Source: Amycolatopsis cihanbeyliensis (GTDB lineage Bacteria; Actinomycetota; Actinomycetes; Mycobacteriales; Pseudonocardiaceae). From it: a stretch of DNA of 64,000 nt. The stretch's first letter is position 1. Every line of letters starts with the position of its first letter. The position numbers were made by a program, and so were the translations under genes. The stretch covers positions 5,113,501-5,177,500 of the forward strand of contig NZ_VFML01000001.1 in NCBI RefSeq assembly GCF_006715045.1. Direction: 5' to 3'. The notes under the pieces were generated by a model. The model worked only from the letters and a program-made list of their open reading frames with translations. It was not told where the DNA came from and searched no databases. Of this stretch, positions 1 through 8,229 are shown in pieces.

Positions 1-595
1 CGACGTTGGTCCAACGCGATGCCTCCACCAGAGCGCGCAACTGGTCAGCCATGACAGCCCGGCCGCCGATATCGCGCCGGAGCACACCCTCCTCGATGAA
101 TGTGAGCAGAGTGGCGGGCTCGCGCCGCATGATTACATCCCGGCGGCCCAGCCGGATGGCGACTCTGGTGTCGATCTCGTCCTTCGGCACCTCGGCCGCG
201 ATCATGATCGCCCGCGCATAGCCTGAGGTCTGCAACAGTCCAGGCATCAGCAGGGATGCGACATCCACGATGCGGTCGGCGTCGCGTTCGAAGTCCAGCA
301 GGGCGGTGAGCTGCCTGCGTTGTTCGGGGATGCCGCCCTCGACCCAGTGCCGTCCCTCGCTCTCCTGGGAGAGTTCGATCAGTTCCTCGCGGAGTTGGCT
401 GGAGGCGCCGAGGGCAGCGAGTACGGTGGCCACATCGGTCGGCCGCGGCCCCCGGTCGCCCGCCTCCCACCGGTTGATCGTGGTGTGCGCGACGCCGATG
501 GTGGCCGCGAGTTGGCGAGCGCTGAGCCCGGCCTCGTCCCGCGCCCGGCGCAGGGCGGCGCCCAGGGCGCGTGACTTCGGTGTGGAACCAACCAT
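1..595 (-). CDS. Helix-turn-helix regulator with DUF5753 (Scr1-like), partial
   Basis: The reading frame starts at an ATG at 595 and runs off the left edge of the window, so only the first 198 residues are present. Residues 5-60 form an XRE-type helix-turn-helix (ARQLAATIGVAHTTINRWE), and the rest matches the start of the DUF5753 sensor domain (IPEQRRQLTALL, MPGLLQTSGYARA). Scr1-type proteins are abundant in Streptomyces and Pseudonocardiaceae, usually beside small DUF397 or membrane proteins, and are thought to control development or secondary metabolism. Two tiny genes lie divergently upstream. The target is unknown. Family assignment is secure, function is not. Confidence 0.85.
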   Translation of the reverse strand, partial: MVGSTPKSRALGAALRRARDEAGLSARQLAATIGVAHTTINRWEAGDRGPRPTDVATVLAALGASSQLREELIELSQESEGRHWVEGGIPEQRRQLTALLDFERDADRIVDVASLLMPGLLQTSGYARAIMIAAEVPKDEIDTRVAIRLGRRDVIMRREPATLLTFIEEGVLRRDIGGRAVMADQLRALVEASRWTNV

Positions 596-744
596 GTGCC
601 GCAGCATACGCCGCGATATCACCGGAAAGTAATTCCCCGAAAAGGTGTATCAAGGGCCGTGCTGGTGTTTCCGATGATCGGTTGCTTCCCGGAATCAAGA
701 ATGGAACCAGGGGTGCACCAACCGAGGATCGGAGGGTGAGGCTC

Positions 745-957
745 GTGCTGGAACGGGACCGGCAGCTGCTCGCGCGGGTAGCCACGGTGAACCGGAACCT
801 GGGGCTCGTCGTGTGTGAGGTGATGTCCAGACAGGACGGTGGGGTGCTGCGTGCCGCGGACGTACGCACGCTCGGCGAGTATTTGCACGGGCTCGGATGC
901 GATTTGCTCACCCGGGCCGAGGAAATCGACACCACGCACGATGGGGTGGCGCGGTGA
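745..957 (+). CDS. Small conserved hypothetical protein, about 70 aa
   Basis: This short soluble protein is rich in Leu, Arg and Glu and has no recognised domain. GTG at 745 was chosen because GGAGGGTGAG lies just upstream at a good distance. Another in-frame GTG at 736 would place the ribosome site too close. Its TGA overlaps the GTG of the next small gene, which indicates translational coupling. It sits divergent from the DUF5753 regulator and upstream of the ESX-like cassette, a common arrangement of accessory small genes in Pseudonocardiaceae. The protein is predicted helical. No function can be given. Confidence 0.55.
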   Translation: MLERDRQLLARVATVNRNLGLVVCEVMSRQDGGVLRAADVRTLGEYLHGLGCDLLTRAEEIDTTHDGVAR

Positions 958-1139
958 CCCTGGTGACCATCGGCGCCTGCCTGACCTCGGTGGCCGCCGG
1001 ATTCTGGCTCGGGCTGAGTTTCACCGGCTGGGCGGGACCGGCCAGGCACAGGTTCCATGATCCGGAGGTGTCCGTGCAGGCGACGATCGAACGGGCGCTG
1101 GCCGGGCGGGACGAGTGCGAACGGTGGCCCGCGCGTTGA
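954..1139 (+). CDS. Small membrane protein, 61 aa
   Basis: The start GTG overlaps the stop of the preceding gene (GTGA). Residues 1-26 form one hydrophobic segment (TIGACLTSVAAGFWLGL), followed by a short basic and acidic tail of about 35 residues. It is probably a single-pass membrane protein made together with its upstream neighbour. I do not recognise a family. After its stop, 1140-1332 contains no gene. It holds a short perfect inverted repeat at 1246-1259 (ACCGT-gaaa-ACGGT) and a possible -10 box TACTCT upstream of the ESX-like genes. Confidence 0.5.
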   Translation: MTLVTIGACLTSVAAGFWLGLSFTGWAGPARHRFHDPEVSVQATIERALAGRDECERWPAR

Positions 1140-1332
1140 GGTTTCTGTGTTCGCGGGTGAACAATTGACGTGCAATCTGATGTAGTCGGTGCGGAAAATT
1201 GATTCCGCCATTTGGTGGTAGCGAGCCTTCTGTATGGATAAAGAACCGTGAAAACGGTCCCCCGGGCGGGAGGTTATGGGCTACTCTCGCACACCGGATG
1301 ATTACGCCAAGTGATCATGGGGGGTGGCTACC

Positions 1333-1752
1333 GTGACCGGGCGGGACCCAGAGACGCAGCATACGCTGAACTGGCTCGCATCCGGAGTCGCTGCCGGTGC
1401 CGTCGCGGGCGGCATCGAGGGCAGCGCGGCGGGCGGCCCGGGGTTCGTGTTCACCCTGGAGCAACTGCGAGCCATCGCGGCCAGATGGGAACGCCTCGCC
1501 GAGCGGTTCCGGTGGGCGCAGCGCAACGCCGACATCATCGTGCGGGCTGAAGGCCCGGGGGCCGACTACGCCAGCCAGGACAACGCGGCGATGATCCGCG
1601 AATCCGGCGAGGCGTTGCTGGAAACGCTGAAAGCCCGGGAGGCATACTGCCTCGACCAGTGGGAGAAGACGCGGGCGGCGATGGACGCCTATGCGACGGC
1701 TGAGGACGAAGCCGCCGCCGAGGTGAACAAGCCCGCCGGGGGCAGATTCTGA
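1333..1752 (+). CDS. ESX (type VII secretion)-like small helical protein
   Basis: A 139-residue protein that begins with a Gly/Ala-rich segment and continues as a two-helix amphipathic region typical of WXG100/ESX-related proteins. Trp appears at ARWERL and DQWEKT, and near the C-terminus DAYATAEDE carries a Y-x-x-x-E pair of the kind used as a type VII export signal. GTG 1333 follows the G-rich stretch 1318-1326 at normal spacing. GTG 1324, nine bases earlier, is possible. Its stop overlaps the start of the DUF3558 lipoprotein gene (TGATG), so the four genes to 4465 form one coupled operon. The substrate assignment is an inference from context and motif. Confidence 0.6.
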   Translation: MTGRDPETQHTLNWLASGVAAGAVAGGIEGSAAGGPGFVFTLEQLRAIAARWERLAERFRWAQRNADIIVRAEGPGADYASQDNAAMIRESGEALLETLKAREAYCLDQWEKTRAAMDAYATAEDEAAAEVNKPAGGRF

Positions 1753-2390
1753 TGCGGCCCTGGCTCCCCTTCGTCCCGGTGATCCTGCTTTCGGTGGCCC
1801 TGGCGGCTTGTTCGGGTCCGGCTACGGGCAGGCCCGAGCCGGCGGCATCGCTGACCTCGGCCCCGGTGCCGGAATCGGCCACCGGCGAGCCCACCGAGCC
1901 CACCGAGCCGCGGAATGGCGCCCCTGCCGTCGACACGCCGCTGGATCTCAGCCACTTCCTGCGGTCACCCTGCGATGCCCTCACCAGCGCGCAGATCACC
2001 GACTACTTCGGCGCCGGGACCAGCGCGAAGCCGGACCTCGACACACCGGTCGGTCCCGAGTGCTCCTGGTCGAGTGACGATCTACATCGTGGCAGCGTGG
2101 CCGTGGTCTTCCCACATCTCAACCAGAGCCTGCCGGTGCTCTACGGGAAGCGGTCCACCTTCGCCTACTTCGAGGAACTGCCACCCGCGGATGGCTACCC
2201 CGCCGTCGCGACATCTTCGCTCGATCTGCGGCCGGAGGGTAGGTGCTCAGTGGTCGTCGGTGTCGGCGGGGAGGCCACGGTGGATCTCACCTTGAAACTG
2301 AGCAAGCCCCGGGTGGGGAAGCTTGATCCGTGCGAGGCCGGGCATGAGGCGGCCTCGGCGGTGATCGGGAACATCAAGGAGCGGAACTGA
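1752..2390 (+). CDS. DUF3558 family lipoprotein
   Basis: The 212-residue product begins with a lipoprotein signal peptide ending in the lipobox LAACSG, followed by a Pro/Thr/Glu-rich linker. A DUF3558 domain then starts near residue 70 (DALTSAQITDYFG) and contains the paired cysteines expected in this family (SPCDAL, PECSW, GRCSV, DPCEAG). DUF3558 lipoproteins are common in Actinobacteria and often sit between ESX-like substrate genes in Pseudonocardiaceae. It is probably anchored on the outer face of the membrane. Start and stop overlap both neighbours (TGATG and TGATGA), so it is translationally coupled. Its role in the cassette is unknown. Confidence 0.85.
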   Translation: MRPWLPFVPVILLSVALAACSGPATGRPEPAASLTSAPVPESATGEPTEPTEPRNGAPAVDTPLDLSHFLRSPCDALTSAQITDYFGAGTSAKPDLDTPVGPECSWSSDDLHRGSVAVVFPHLNQSLPVLYGKRSTFAYFEELPPADGYPAVATSSLDLRPEGRCSVVVGVGGEATVDLTLKLSKPRVGKLDPCEAGHEAASAVIGNIKERN

Positions 2391-3673
2391 TGACCGGGAT
2401 TGGCGCGGGTGTCGGTCCGGCGCCGCTGTCGGCCGCGGAGATCTACGACCAGGTGCATGGCGGTCCCGGGCCGGACTGGCTGAGCGCGGCGCAGCAGGCG
2501 GCGCTGGAGCTGAGCAGGAAGCTGGAGCAGTGCGCGGACGAGGTGGCCGCGCTGGGTGGCGAGATTCAGGAAGGGTGGCAGGGCGAGGCCGGTTCGGCGG
2601 CGGCCAACGCGGCGGCCCCGCTGGCGGACGCGGCGCGGTTCGACGCCGACCACCTGCGGGTGGCCGATCAGGCGGTGAACGACCAGATCGGCGCGTTCGA
2701 GCGGGTGCGGACCAGCGTGGTCCCGGTGCCGCCGGACCCGCCGCCGTTCACGGTTGACGACGTGGTCGCGGTGATCGAGTCCGGCCAGGATGTGTACGGG
2801 CCGAAGCTCGCCCGGTGGCAGGCCGACAGCGACGCCAACGTGCAGGCGTTCTCCTCCTACCACGGCAGCAGCCTGGACAACGGCCACACCATGCCGTCCT
2901 CCTACGCGCCGCTGGCCGACTCCGGCGCGCCCGTGGCCGTGGCCGATGGCACCACCGGCGCCGGGGACGGCGGCGGCCCGAAGCCGCCCCGCCCGTCCAC
3001 TGTGGAATCACCAGCGGGGGGTGGCGGGGTGGACCCGCCCCCGCTGGGTGAGCCCGGCAATCGCCCGGTCCAGTCCCCGCCACCGGTCCATGTGGGCGGT
3101 CCGGCCCCGTCGTCGCCGGCCCCGGACCAGCCCGCACGCGAGGTGACCCCGCAGCGCGCCGACGACGGTACCCGCGCGGCGGCCGCGACCACCTCGCCTC
3201 CCGCCGGTACACCGGGCGGCGGGGGCCACCCGTTCGGGCCGACCGGCACCCCGGTGAGCAACCTCAACGCCGATACCGGCGCGGGCGGCCCGCACCGGGG
3301 GTTCGGCCCTGACGGCACGGCGGGCCCGCCCGGCGGCGGTGGGTACCGCGGCAGCGGGCCCGGTGCCGGTGCGGCCCGCCCCGGCGCGGGCGGGGTACCC
3401 GGGGCGGGCCGGGTGACCGGCGGTGTGCCGCCGGTGAACGACAGCGTCAGCCGCACCGCTGGAACCGGCACCGCCGGTGCCGGGAGCCGTGGTGGTCCTG
3501 GTGGGGTGCCGGTGGGCGCGGCCGGGGCGGGCCGGGGCAAGGGCGCGGACGAGGACCGCAAGCGGCCGGAGTATCTGCGGGAGCCGGACCCGGAGGGCAC
3601 CTACGGCGGTCTGGAGGGGAAGACGGTGCCGCCGGTGATCGGGCAGACCCGCGAACCCGAACAACCGCAGTAG
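2390..3673 (+). CDS. PPE-like ESX substrate with long Gly/Pro-rich tail
   Basis: Residues 1-170 are a helical domain with SAAEIYDQVHGGPG near the start and a WQGEAGSAA motif near residue 63, where WxG marks the turn in PPE/WXG proteins. From about residue 180 to the C-terminus the protein is a low-complexity Gly/Pro/Ala sequence, probably disordered, ending in a charged segment (DEDRKRPEYL). The neighbouring EspG-like chaperone supports export by an ESX system. In mycobacteria EspG binds the tip of PPE proteins. No ESX membrane components (EccB-EccE, MycP) are in the window, so the secretion machine must be encoded elsewhere. Confidence 0.75.
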   Translation: MTGIGAGVGPAPLSAAEIYDQVHGGPGPDWLSAAQQAALELSRKLEQCADEVAALGGEIQEGWQGEAGSAAANAAAPLADAARFDADHLRVADQAVNDQIGAFERVRTSVVPVPPDPPPFTVDDVVAVIESGQDVYGPKLARWQADSDANVQAFSSYHGSSLDNGHTMPSSYAPLADSGAPVAVADGTTGAGDGGGPKPPRPSTVESPAGGGGVDPPPLGEPGNRPVQSPPPVHVGGPAPSSPAPDQPAREVTPQRADDGTRAAAATTSPPAGTPGGGGHPFGPTGTPVSNLNADTGAGGPHRGFGPDGTAGPPGGGGYRGSGPGAGAARPGAGGVPGAGRVTGGVPPVNDSVSRTAGTGTAGAGSRGGPGGVPVGAAGAGRGKGADEDRKRPEYLREPDPEGTYGGLEGKTVPPVIGQTREPEQPQ

Positions 3674-3697
3674 CAACGCAGGGAGGGGACGGCAAGG

Positions 3698-4465
3698 GTG
3701 CTGCGGCGCACGATCGAACTGAGCCTGTCCGCGTTCCTGGTCGCCGGCACCAGCGCCGGGTTCGCCCGGCCGCACCTGATCTTCTCCGGTGGCGCGCACT
3801 ACCTACCGCCGCGCTCCCGCGAACGCGCCGATCAGCAGGCATGGGAGGAGCTGGCGGGTCTCGGCCTCGCGTTCGGGCGCGAGCTGGCCGGCACCCTGGA
3901 CGACGCGATACACGTGCTGTACCGGCCCGAGGTCGAGTACTGGGCGCATGTGAACACCGAAGGCGACCGGCATCACCTGCTGGTCGCCGCGCGCGGGCGG
4001 GAGGCGGTGGTGGCGTTCCAGCAGGATGGCACGGTATGGCTCAAGCCCGCGCGGGAACACGACCGCGCCAGGACGCTCGCCCGCAACCTTCCGAGCTGGC
4101 CCGCCGCCGAGTTCCTGGGGTTCTCGGTCCGCCGGGACGAGGTCACCCAACCGGGCGGCCAGCCGTACGAGCCACCCCCCGCGCGCAGCCAGGAGGCCCG
4201 CATCCTGGACGACGTGCTCCACCAGCCGAACCACGGGTTCGGCCAGCTCCACGTCGCCTCCAGCGACGGTGGTGGGCGGGTGCCGTCCACCACCCAGCTC
4301 ACGTACCTGGACCTCGACGCGGGCCGGGTGGGGCTGGAACTCGGCCCGCCGGATCAGGTTCAGCACGTGACGGTCTTCCCCGGCACGCTCGTGGAGATCG
4401 CGGCCCGGCTGGGCCGCATCCGAGCCGCCCTGACCGAGCCACTGCCGGACCGCCATATGCCCTGA
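3698..4465 (+). CDS. ESX secretion-associated protein, EspG family
   Basis: A 255-residue cytoplasmic protein with the EspG pattern: an N-terminal LSLSAFLVAG segment, the central LVAARGREAVVAFQQDGTVWL strand region and a C-terminal VTVFPGTLVEIAARLGRI. EspG proteins are chaperones for PE/PPE-type ESX substrates. GTG 3698 is preceded by GGGAGGGGA. The gene follows the PPE-like gene by 24 bp and closes the cassette. Its stop codon lies inside the first bases of a 77-bp dispersed repeat at 4462-4538, which suggests that the repeat arrived at, or defines, the end of this transcription unit. Confidence 0.8.
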   Translation: MLRRTIELSLSAFLVAGTSAGFARPHLIFSGGAHYLPPRSRERADQQAWEELAGLGLAFGRELAGTLDDAIHVLYRPEVEYWAHVNTEGDRHHLLVAARGREAVVAFQQDGTVWLKPAREHDRARTLARNLPSWPAAEFLGFSVRRDEVTQPGGQPYEPPPARSQEARILDDVLHQPNHGFGQLHVASSDGGGRVPSTTQLTYLDLDAGRVGLELGPPDQVQHVTVFPGTLVEIAARLGRIRAALTEPLPDRHMP

Positions 4466-4538
4466 ACGTGGCGTTTGTGACGTCAGATGTCTCAAAAGTG
4501 CCGTTCGCGACGTTGAACGTCCGGAAAGCCACGTTCAG
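4462..4538. repeat. 77-bp dispersed inverted-repeat element, copy A
   Basis: The element is bounded by 11-bp perfect terminal inverted repeats, CTGAACGTGGC and GCCACGTTCAG. The reverse complement of this copy matches the copy at 25393-25469 at 72 of 77 positions, with all differences in one half. It sits between two convergent genes (EspG-like, ending at 4465, and SpoIIM, ending at 4546) and supplies the TGA of the first. It could act as a two-way terminator or be a REP-like or miniature mobile element. Confidence 0.85.
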
Positions 4539-4545
4539 GCAGTTT

Positions 4546-5553
4546 TCAGGCGGTGGCGGGGGCGGTGTCGCCGGCGAAACGGGGGTCGAGGTCACCGGTC
4601 TCCCCGGCCAGCGCGGCCCGCCTGCCCAGCACGAACACGTACGCCAGGAACGCCGCCTCCGCCGTGACGCCGATCCCGATCCGGGCCCACCCCGGCAGGC
4701 CCGACGGCGTCACGAAGGCCTCGATCACCCCGGAGATCAGCAGCACGCAGGTCAGGCCGAGGGCGATGGCCACGACGGAACGTCCCTCCTGGGCGAGCGC
4801 GGCGGCCCGCCCGCGCCGGCCGGGGTCGATCACCGTCCAGCCCAGCCGCATCCCGGCCCCCGCGGCCACGAACACCGCGGTGAGCTCGAGCAGGCCGTGC
4901 GGGGTGATCAGGCCGAAGAACACGTCCAGCCTGCCCGCCTCGGCCATCAACCCGGCCGACACCCCGAGGTTGAGCGCGTTGAACCAGAGGATCACCAGTA
5001 CCGGCACGCACAGCAGCACGCCCAGCAGCAGGCAGCCGGCCGCCACCCACGCGTTGTTCGTCCACACCTGCGCCGCGAACGCGGTCGCCGGACCGCTGGA
5101 GTAGTAGGACTCGAAGTCCCCGCCGGGCGCGGTGAGCCGCCGGACCTCCTCCGGGGCCGCGATGCTGGACCGGACCCGGGGGTCACCGGAGATCCACACC
5201 GCGAGCAGGGCCGACACCAGTGCGAAGGCCGCCGTGGTGGCCAGCCACCAGCGCCTGCCGCGGTACACGGCGGCGGGGAAGCGCCGGGAGAAGAACAGCC
5301 CGACCTCGCGCCACGCCGGGTTGTGCGTTCCGGTCACCGCCGAGCGGGCGCGCGCCACCAAGGTGGACAACCTGGCCAGCAACGCCGGATCCGGCGCCGC
5401 CGAGCGCACGATCGAAAGGTGCGTCGCGGCGCGCTGGTACAGCAGCACCAGCTCGTCGGCCTCCTCGCCGCGCAACCGGCCGGCGCGCCGCACGAGCTCG
5501 GCGAGCCGGTCCCATTCGGCCCCGTGCTCGGCGACGAACACATCAACGTCCAC
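4546..5553 (-). CDS. Stage II sporulation protein M (SpoIIM) family membrane protein
   Basis: A 335-residue integral membrane protein. The N-terminal 100 residues are soluble and start with the typical VDVDVFVAEHGAEWDRL, followed by about five hydrophobic segments including WLATTAAFALVSALLAVWI and a polar loop WFNALNLGVSAGL. ITPHGLLEL is the family signature. In Bacillus, SpoIIM works in the engulfment complex with a peptidoglycan hydrolase. In actinomycetes it is found beside RDD, MoxR and DUF58 proteins, with an envelope role inferred. GTG 5553 is chosen because it restores the conserved N-terminus. A divergent RDD gene begins 65 bp away. Confidence 0.85.
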   Translation of the reverse strand: MDVDVFVAEHGAEWDRLAELVRRAGRLRGEEADELVLLYQRAATHLSIVRSAAPDPALLARLSTLVARARSAVTGTHNPAWREVGLFFSRRFPAAVYRGRRWWLATTAAFALVSALLAVWISGDPRVRSSIAAPEEVRRLTAPGGDFESYYSSGPATAFAAQVWTNNAWVAAGCLLLGVLLCVPVLVILWFNALNLGVSAGLMAEAGRLDVFFGLITPHGLLELTAVFVAAGAGMRLGWTVIDPGRRGRAAALAQEGRSVVAIALGLTCVLLISGVIEAFVTPSGLPGWARIGIGVTAEAAFLAYVFVLGRRAALAGETGDLDPRFAGDTAPATA

Positions 5554-5606
5554 CAGAAACGTCCACCAGACACCACCCGAGAGGTCCGATACGTCCGCCC
5601 GAACCC

Positions 5607-5612
5607 TACAGT
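5607..5612 (+). promoter_or_regulatory. -10 box of a probable leaderless promoter (RDD gene)
   Basis: TACAGT lies exactly 6 nt before the GTG at 5619, and no Shine-Dalgarno sequence is present. This spacing puts the transcript start at or next to the start codon. Confidence 0.5.
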
Positions 5613-5618
5613 TGACCC

Positions 5619-6461
5619 GTGCCCCGACAGTCCGAGCTGATCACCGGCGACGCGGTCGTGCTCGACCTGCGGGTGGCGCGGTTGGCCAGCCGGTGCCTCG
5701 CCTTCTGCCTGGACGTGCTGCTCCAGGCGGCGCTGCTGCTCGGGGTGCTGCTACTGCTCAACTCCGTCGGCGGGGTGGACGGCACCCTGCTCACCGTGAT
5801 CATGCTGGTCCTCGTCGTGCTCGTGGTGGTCGGGTACCCGACGATCGCCGAGACCCTCAGCAGGGGCCGCACGCTCGGCAAACTGGCCCTGGGGCTGCGC
5901 GTGGTGCGCGACGACGGCGGGCCGGTGCGGCTGCGGCACGCGCTCACCCGCGCCCTTGCCGCCTTCTTCGTCGACTTCTGGGCGCTCGGCCTGCTCGGTG
6001 CGGTCGCCTTCGTGGTGTCCTTCTGCTCGAAGGACGGCAAGCGGGTCGGCGACTTCCTCGCCGGCACCCTGGTGGTCAGGGAACGGGTGCCGGCGAGCGA
6101 TGCGCCGGTCATCGCGATGCCGCCGCCACTGGCGGAGTGGGCCTCCCGGCTCGATCTCACCGGGCTGTCGGACGATCTCGCACTGGCGGCGCGGCAGTAC
6201 CTCGGTCGTTACGGTGAGCTGAACGAGCAGGCCCGCCAGCAGCTCGGTGGCAGGCTGGCCGAGGACGTCGCGCGCGCCATCGGTGCCCCGATCCCGATGG
6301 ACGCGCCACCGTGGGCCTACCTGTCCGCGGTACTGGCCGAGCGGCGCGCGCGGGAGCACGCCCGGCACTCCGGGTACCGGCCGTCCCCATACCAGCCGCC
6401 CGCCCAGGATTCCGGGGGCACACCGCCGGAGCCGCCCGGCCCGTTCGCACCGCCGGGCTGA
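5619..6461 (+). CDS. RDD family membrane protein
   Basis: A 280-residue protein with an RDD domain in residues 10-150: LRVARLASRCLAFCLDVLL (the R and D that name the family), SRGRTLGKLALGLRVVRDDG and a third membrane segment near FFVDFWALGLLGAVAFVV. The C-terminal 130 residues are soluble and proline-rich at the end. RDD proteins are small membrane proteins, some proposed to be transporters, and this pairing with SpoIIM is common in actinomycetes. The start at GTG 5619 lacks a ribosome site and seems leaderless. The DUF2207-like genes downstream may be cotranscribed or have their own start. Confidence 0.87.
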   Translation: MPRQSELITGDAVVLDLRVARLASRCLAFCLDVLLQAALLLGVLLLLNSVGGVDGTLLTVIMLVLVVLVVVGYPTIAETLSRGRTLGKLALGLRVVRDDGGPVRLRHALTRALAAFFVDFWALGLLGAVAFVVSFCSKDGKRVGDFLAGTLVVRERVPASDAPVIAMPPPLAEWASRLDLTGLSDDLALAARQYLGRYGELNEQARQQLGGRLAEDVARAIGAPIPMDAPPWAYLSAVLAERRAREHARHSGYRPSPYQPPAQDSGGTPPEPPGPFAPPG

Positions 6462-6545
6462 GCGCCGCTCAGCGTCTGTCCGGATCGCCGGATGGTGACG
6501 CTCGGTCGCGGGGTGGAAGTAGCGACTGCGTTACAGTCCCCGGCC

Positions 6546-8225
6546 ATGGCAGCCATCGCGGGGGGAATGGTCGGCATAGCGTTGCTGCTGGCCGGATCGG
6601 GCGTGACGCAGCGGGAATCGGCGCCGTCCGTGGACGTGGCGCTGAAGGTGGAACGGGACGGCGCGCTCGCGGTCACCGAGCGGGTCGTCGTGCCGCGGGG
6701 CGAGGTGACCAGGTCGGTGCCCTCGCGGGTACGGGCCGACGCGGGTGCGGACCCGCGCGAACGTGTCTTCACCGTCCAGGACGCGAGCGTGGCCGGGAAC
6801 GGGCACGCCGAGGCCACCGAGGGCGGCCTCTCGATCAGCCTCGGTCCCGGCGAATCGACGGTGCGCTACGTGGTGCGGGGTGCGGTCGCCGACGCGCACG
6901 GCGAGCAGGAGGTTCGCTGGCGGATCGCCAGTGGGTGGAACACCGCGCTCGGAGCCGTGACGGCCTCCTTCGCCGCACCGGCACCGGAGATGTCGGTGAC
7001 CGACTGTTTCGCGGGCCCACCCGGATCGGCACGCGCCTGCACCCTGGCCGGGGTGGACCACACCGGCGTCGTCCGGCTCGAACAGGACGGCCTCGCCACC
7101 GGCGATCGGCTCGAGCTCGTCGTCGGGCTGCCGCCGGGCACGGTCCCGGCCGACGCCCGCATCGACCCCGTGACCACCTTCGCCGGGGCGTTCGAACCCA
7201 CCTGGATCAGCGGCATCGCCTTCGGCGCGCTCGCCCTGCTGCTGGCCGCGGGCGCCCTCGCACTGAGGCTGGCCCGCGGTCGGGACGCGTCCGCGCCGGT
7301 CGCCGACCCCGGCCCCGTCGGGGTGCTGCTGGCCGAGGGGGACCGGGCGGTGTTCGCGTCCCCGGACGGTGTGCTGCCCGGTCAGGTCGGCACCGTGGTC
7401 GACGAGTCGGTCGACCCGGTGGACATCGGTGCCACGGTGCTCGATCTCGCGGTGCGCAACTACCTGTGGATCACCGAGGTACCCGGTGCGGGCGGGACCG
7501 CGGACTGGCGATTCAGCAGGCGCAACAGGCCCAGCCCGGCCGACGAGAGCCTGCACGCCTTCGAGCTGGCCGTTCTGGACGCCCTGTTGCCGGCGGGAAC
7601 GGACAGCACCACGCTGGGCGAGCTGTGGGTCGGCGGGCGCCTCGACGTGCTGCCGATCCGCGAGGCGATGTACCGGGACGTGGTGCGCCAGGGCTGGTTC
7701 AGCCCGCGCGCGCTGACCGGGCGCGGGGCGCTGACCTGGCTCGGCGCCGGGTTCGCGGTGGCCGGTACCGGCCTCACCTTCGTGCTCGCCTGCACGGTCG
7801 GGCACGCGCTCACCGGGGTCGCGGTGCTGCTGGCCGGGCTCGCGCTGACCGCGGGGTCGAGCCTGCTGCCGCGGCGTACCGGGCGTGGCCGCGCGCTCGC
7901 CGGGCAGCTCCGCGGCCTGCTGCGTTACCTGCACGAGGTGGACGTGCGCGACATCCCCGCACGCGACCGGGAACTGGTGTTCTCCCGCTCGTTGCCGTAC
8001 GTGGTGGTGCTCGGCGAGACCGAGCGTTGGCTGCGCGCCTTCTGCGAGCTCGACCCGGAGGCGGAAGGGGCCTCCGGGGTGCACTGGTTCGGCGGCTTCG
8101 AGGGTGAACGGAACCTGCACCGCTTCGGCACCCACCTGCCACGGTTCCTGAACGCACTGGACGGGTTGCTCGCCGAGGCCGGCCACCTCCGCTCGTTGCG
8201 CACCGCCGTCCCGGCCGCGGGCTGA
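6546..8225 (+). CDS. DUF2207-like membrane protein
   Basis: About 559 residues. A signal-like hydrophobic start is followed by an extracytoplasmic beta-rich domain (DVALKVERDGALAVTERV) typical of DUF2207. A transmembrane segment lies near residue 225 (FGALALLLAAGALALRLA) and a second pair near residues 400-440. The C-terminal part contains VDIGATVLDLAVRNYLWI, which resembles the winged-helix-like part of this family. The start is uncertain: ATG 6492, 6546 and 6567 are in frame, 6567 has the best G-rich upstream stretch, and TACAGT at 6532-6537 would suit a leaderless start at 6546. A shorter paralogue follows five bases after the stop. Function is unknown. Confidence 0.7.
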   Translation: MAAIAGGMVGIALLLAGSGVTQRESAPSVDVALKVERDGALAVTERVVVPRGEVTRSVPSRVRADAGADPRERVFTVQDASVAGNGHAEATEGGLSISLGPGESTVRYVVRGAVADAHGEQEVRWRIASGWNTALGAVTASFAAPAPEMSVTDCFAGPPGSARACTLAGVDHTGVVRLEQDGLATGDRLELVVGLPPGTVPADARIDPVTTFAGAFEPTWISGIAFGALALLLAAGALALRLARGRDASAPVADPGPVGVLLAEGDRAVFASPDGVLPGQVGTVVDESVDPVDIGATVLDLAVRNYLWITEVPGAGGTADWRFSRRNRPSPADESLHAFELAVLDALLPAGTDSTTLGELWVGGRLDVLPIREAMYRDVVRQGWFSPRALTGRGALTWLGAGFAVAGTGLTFVLACTVGHALTGVAVLLAGLALTAGSSLLPRRTGRGRALAGQLRGLLRYLHEVDVRDIPARDRELVFSRSLPYVVVLGETERWLRAFCELDPEAEGASGVHWFGGFEGERNLHRFGTHLPRFLNALDGLLAEAGHLRSLRTAVPAAG

Positions 8226-8229
8226 GCCG

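Noticed and set aside
45..1211. 388-codon minus-strand frame across the left end
   Set aside because: Composition is Arg/Pro/His-rich with no homology. It overlaps in another frame the clear DUF5753 regulator and crosses two small plus-strand genes.
3841..5640. 599-codon plus-strand frame across the EspG-like and SpoIIM genes
   Set aside because: It runs out of frame through one gene and antisense to the other, with no domain.
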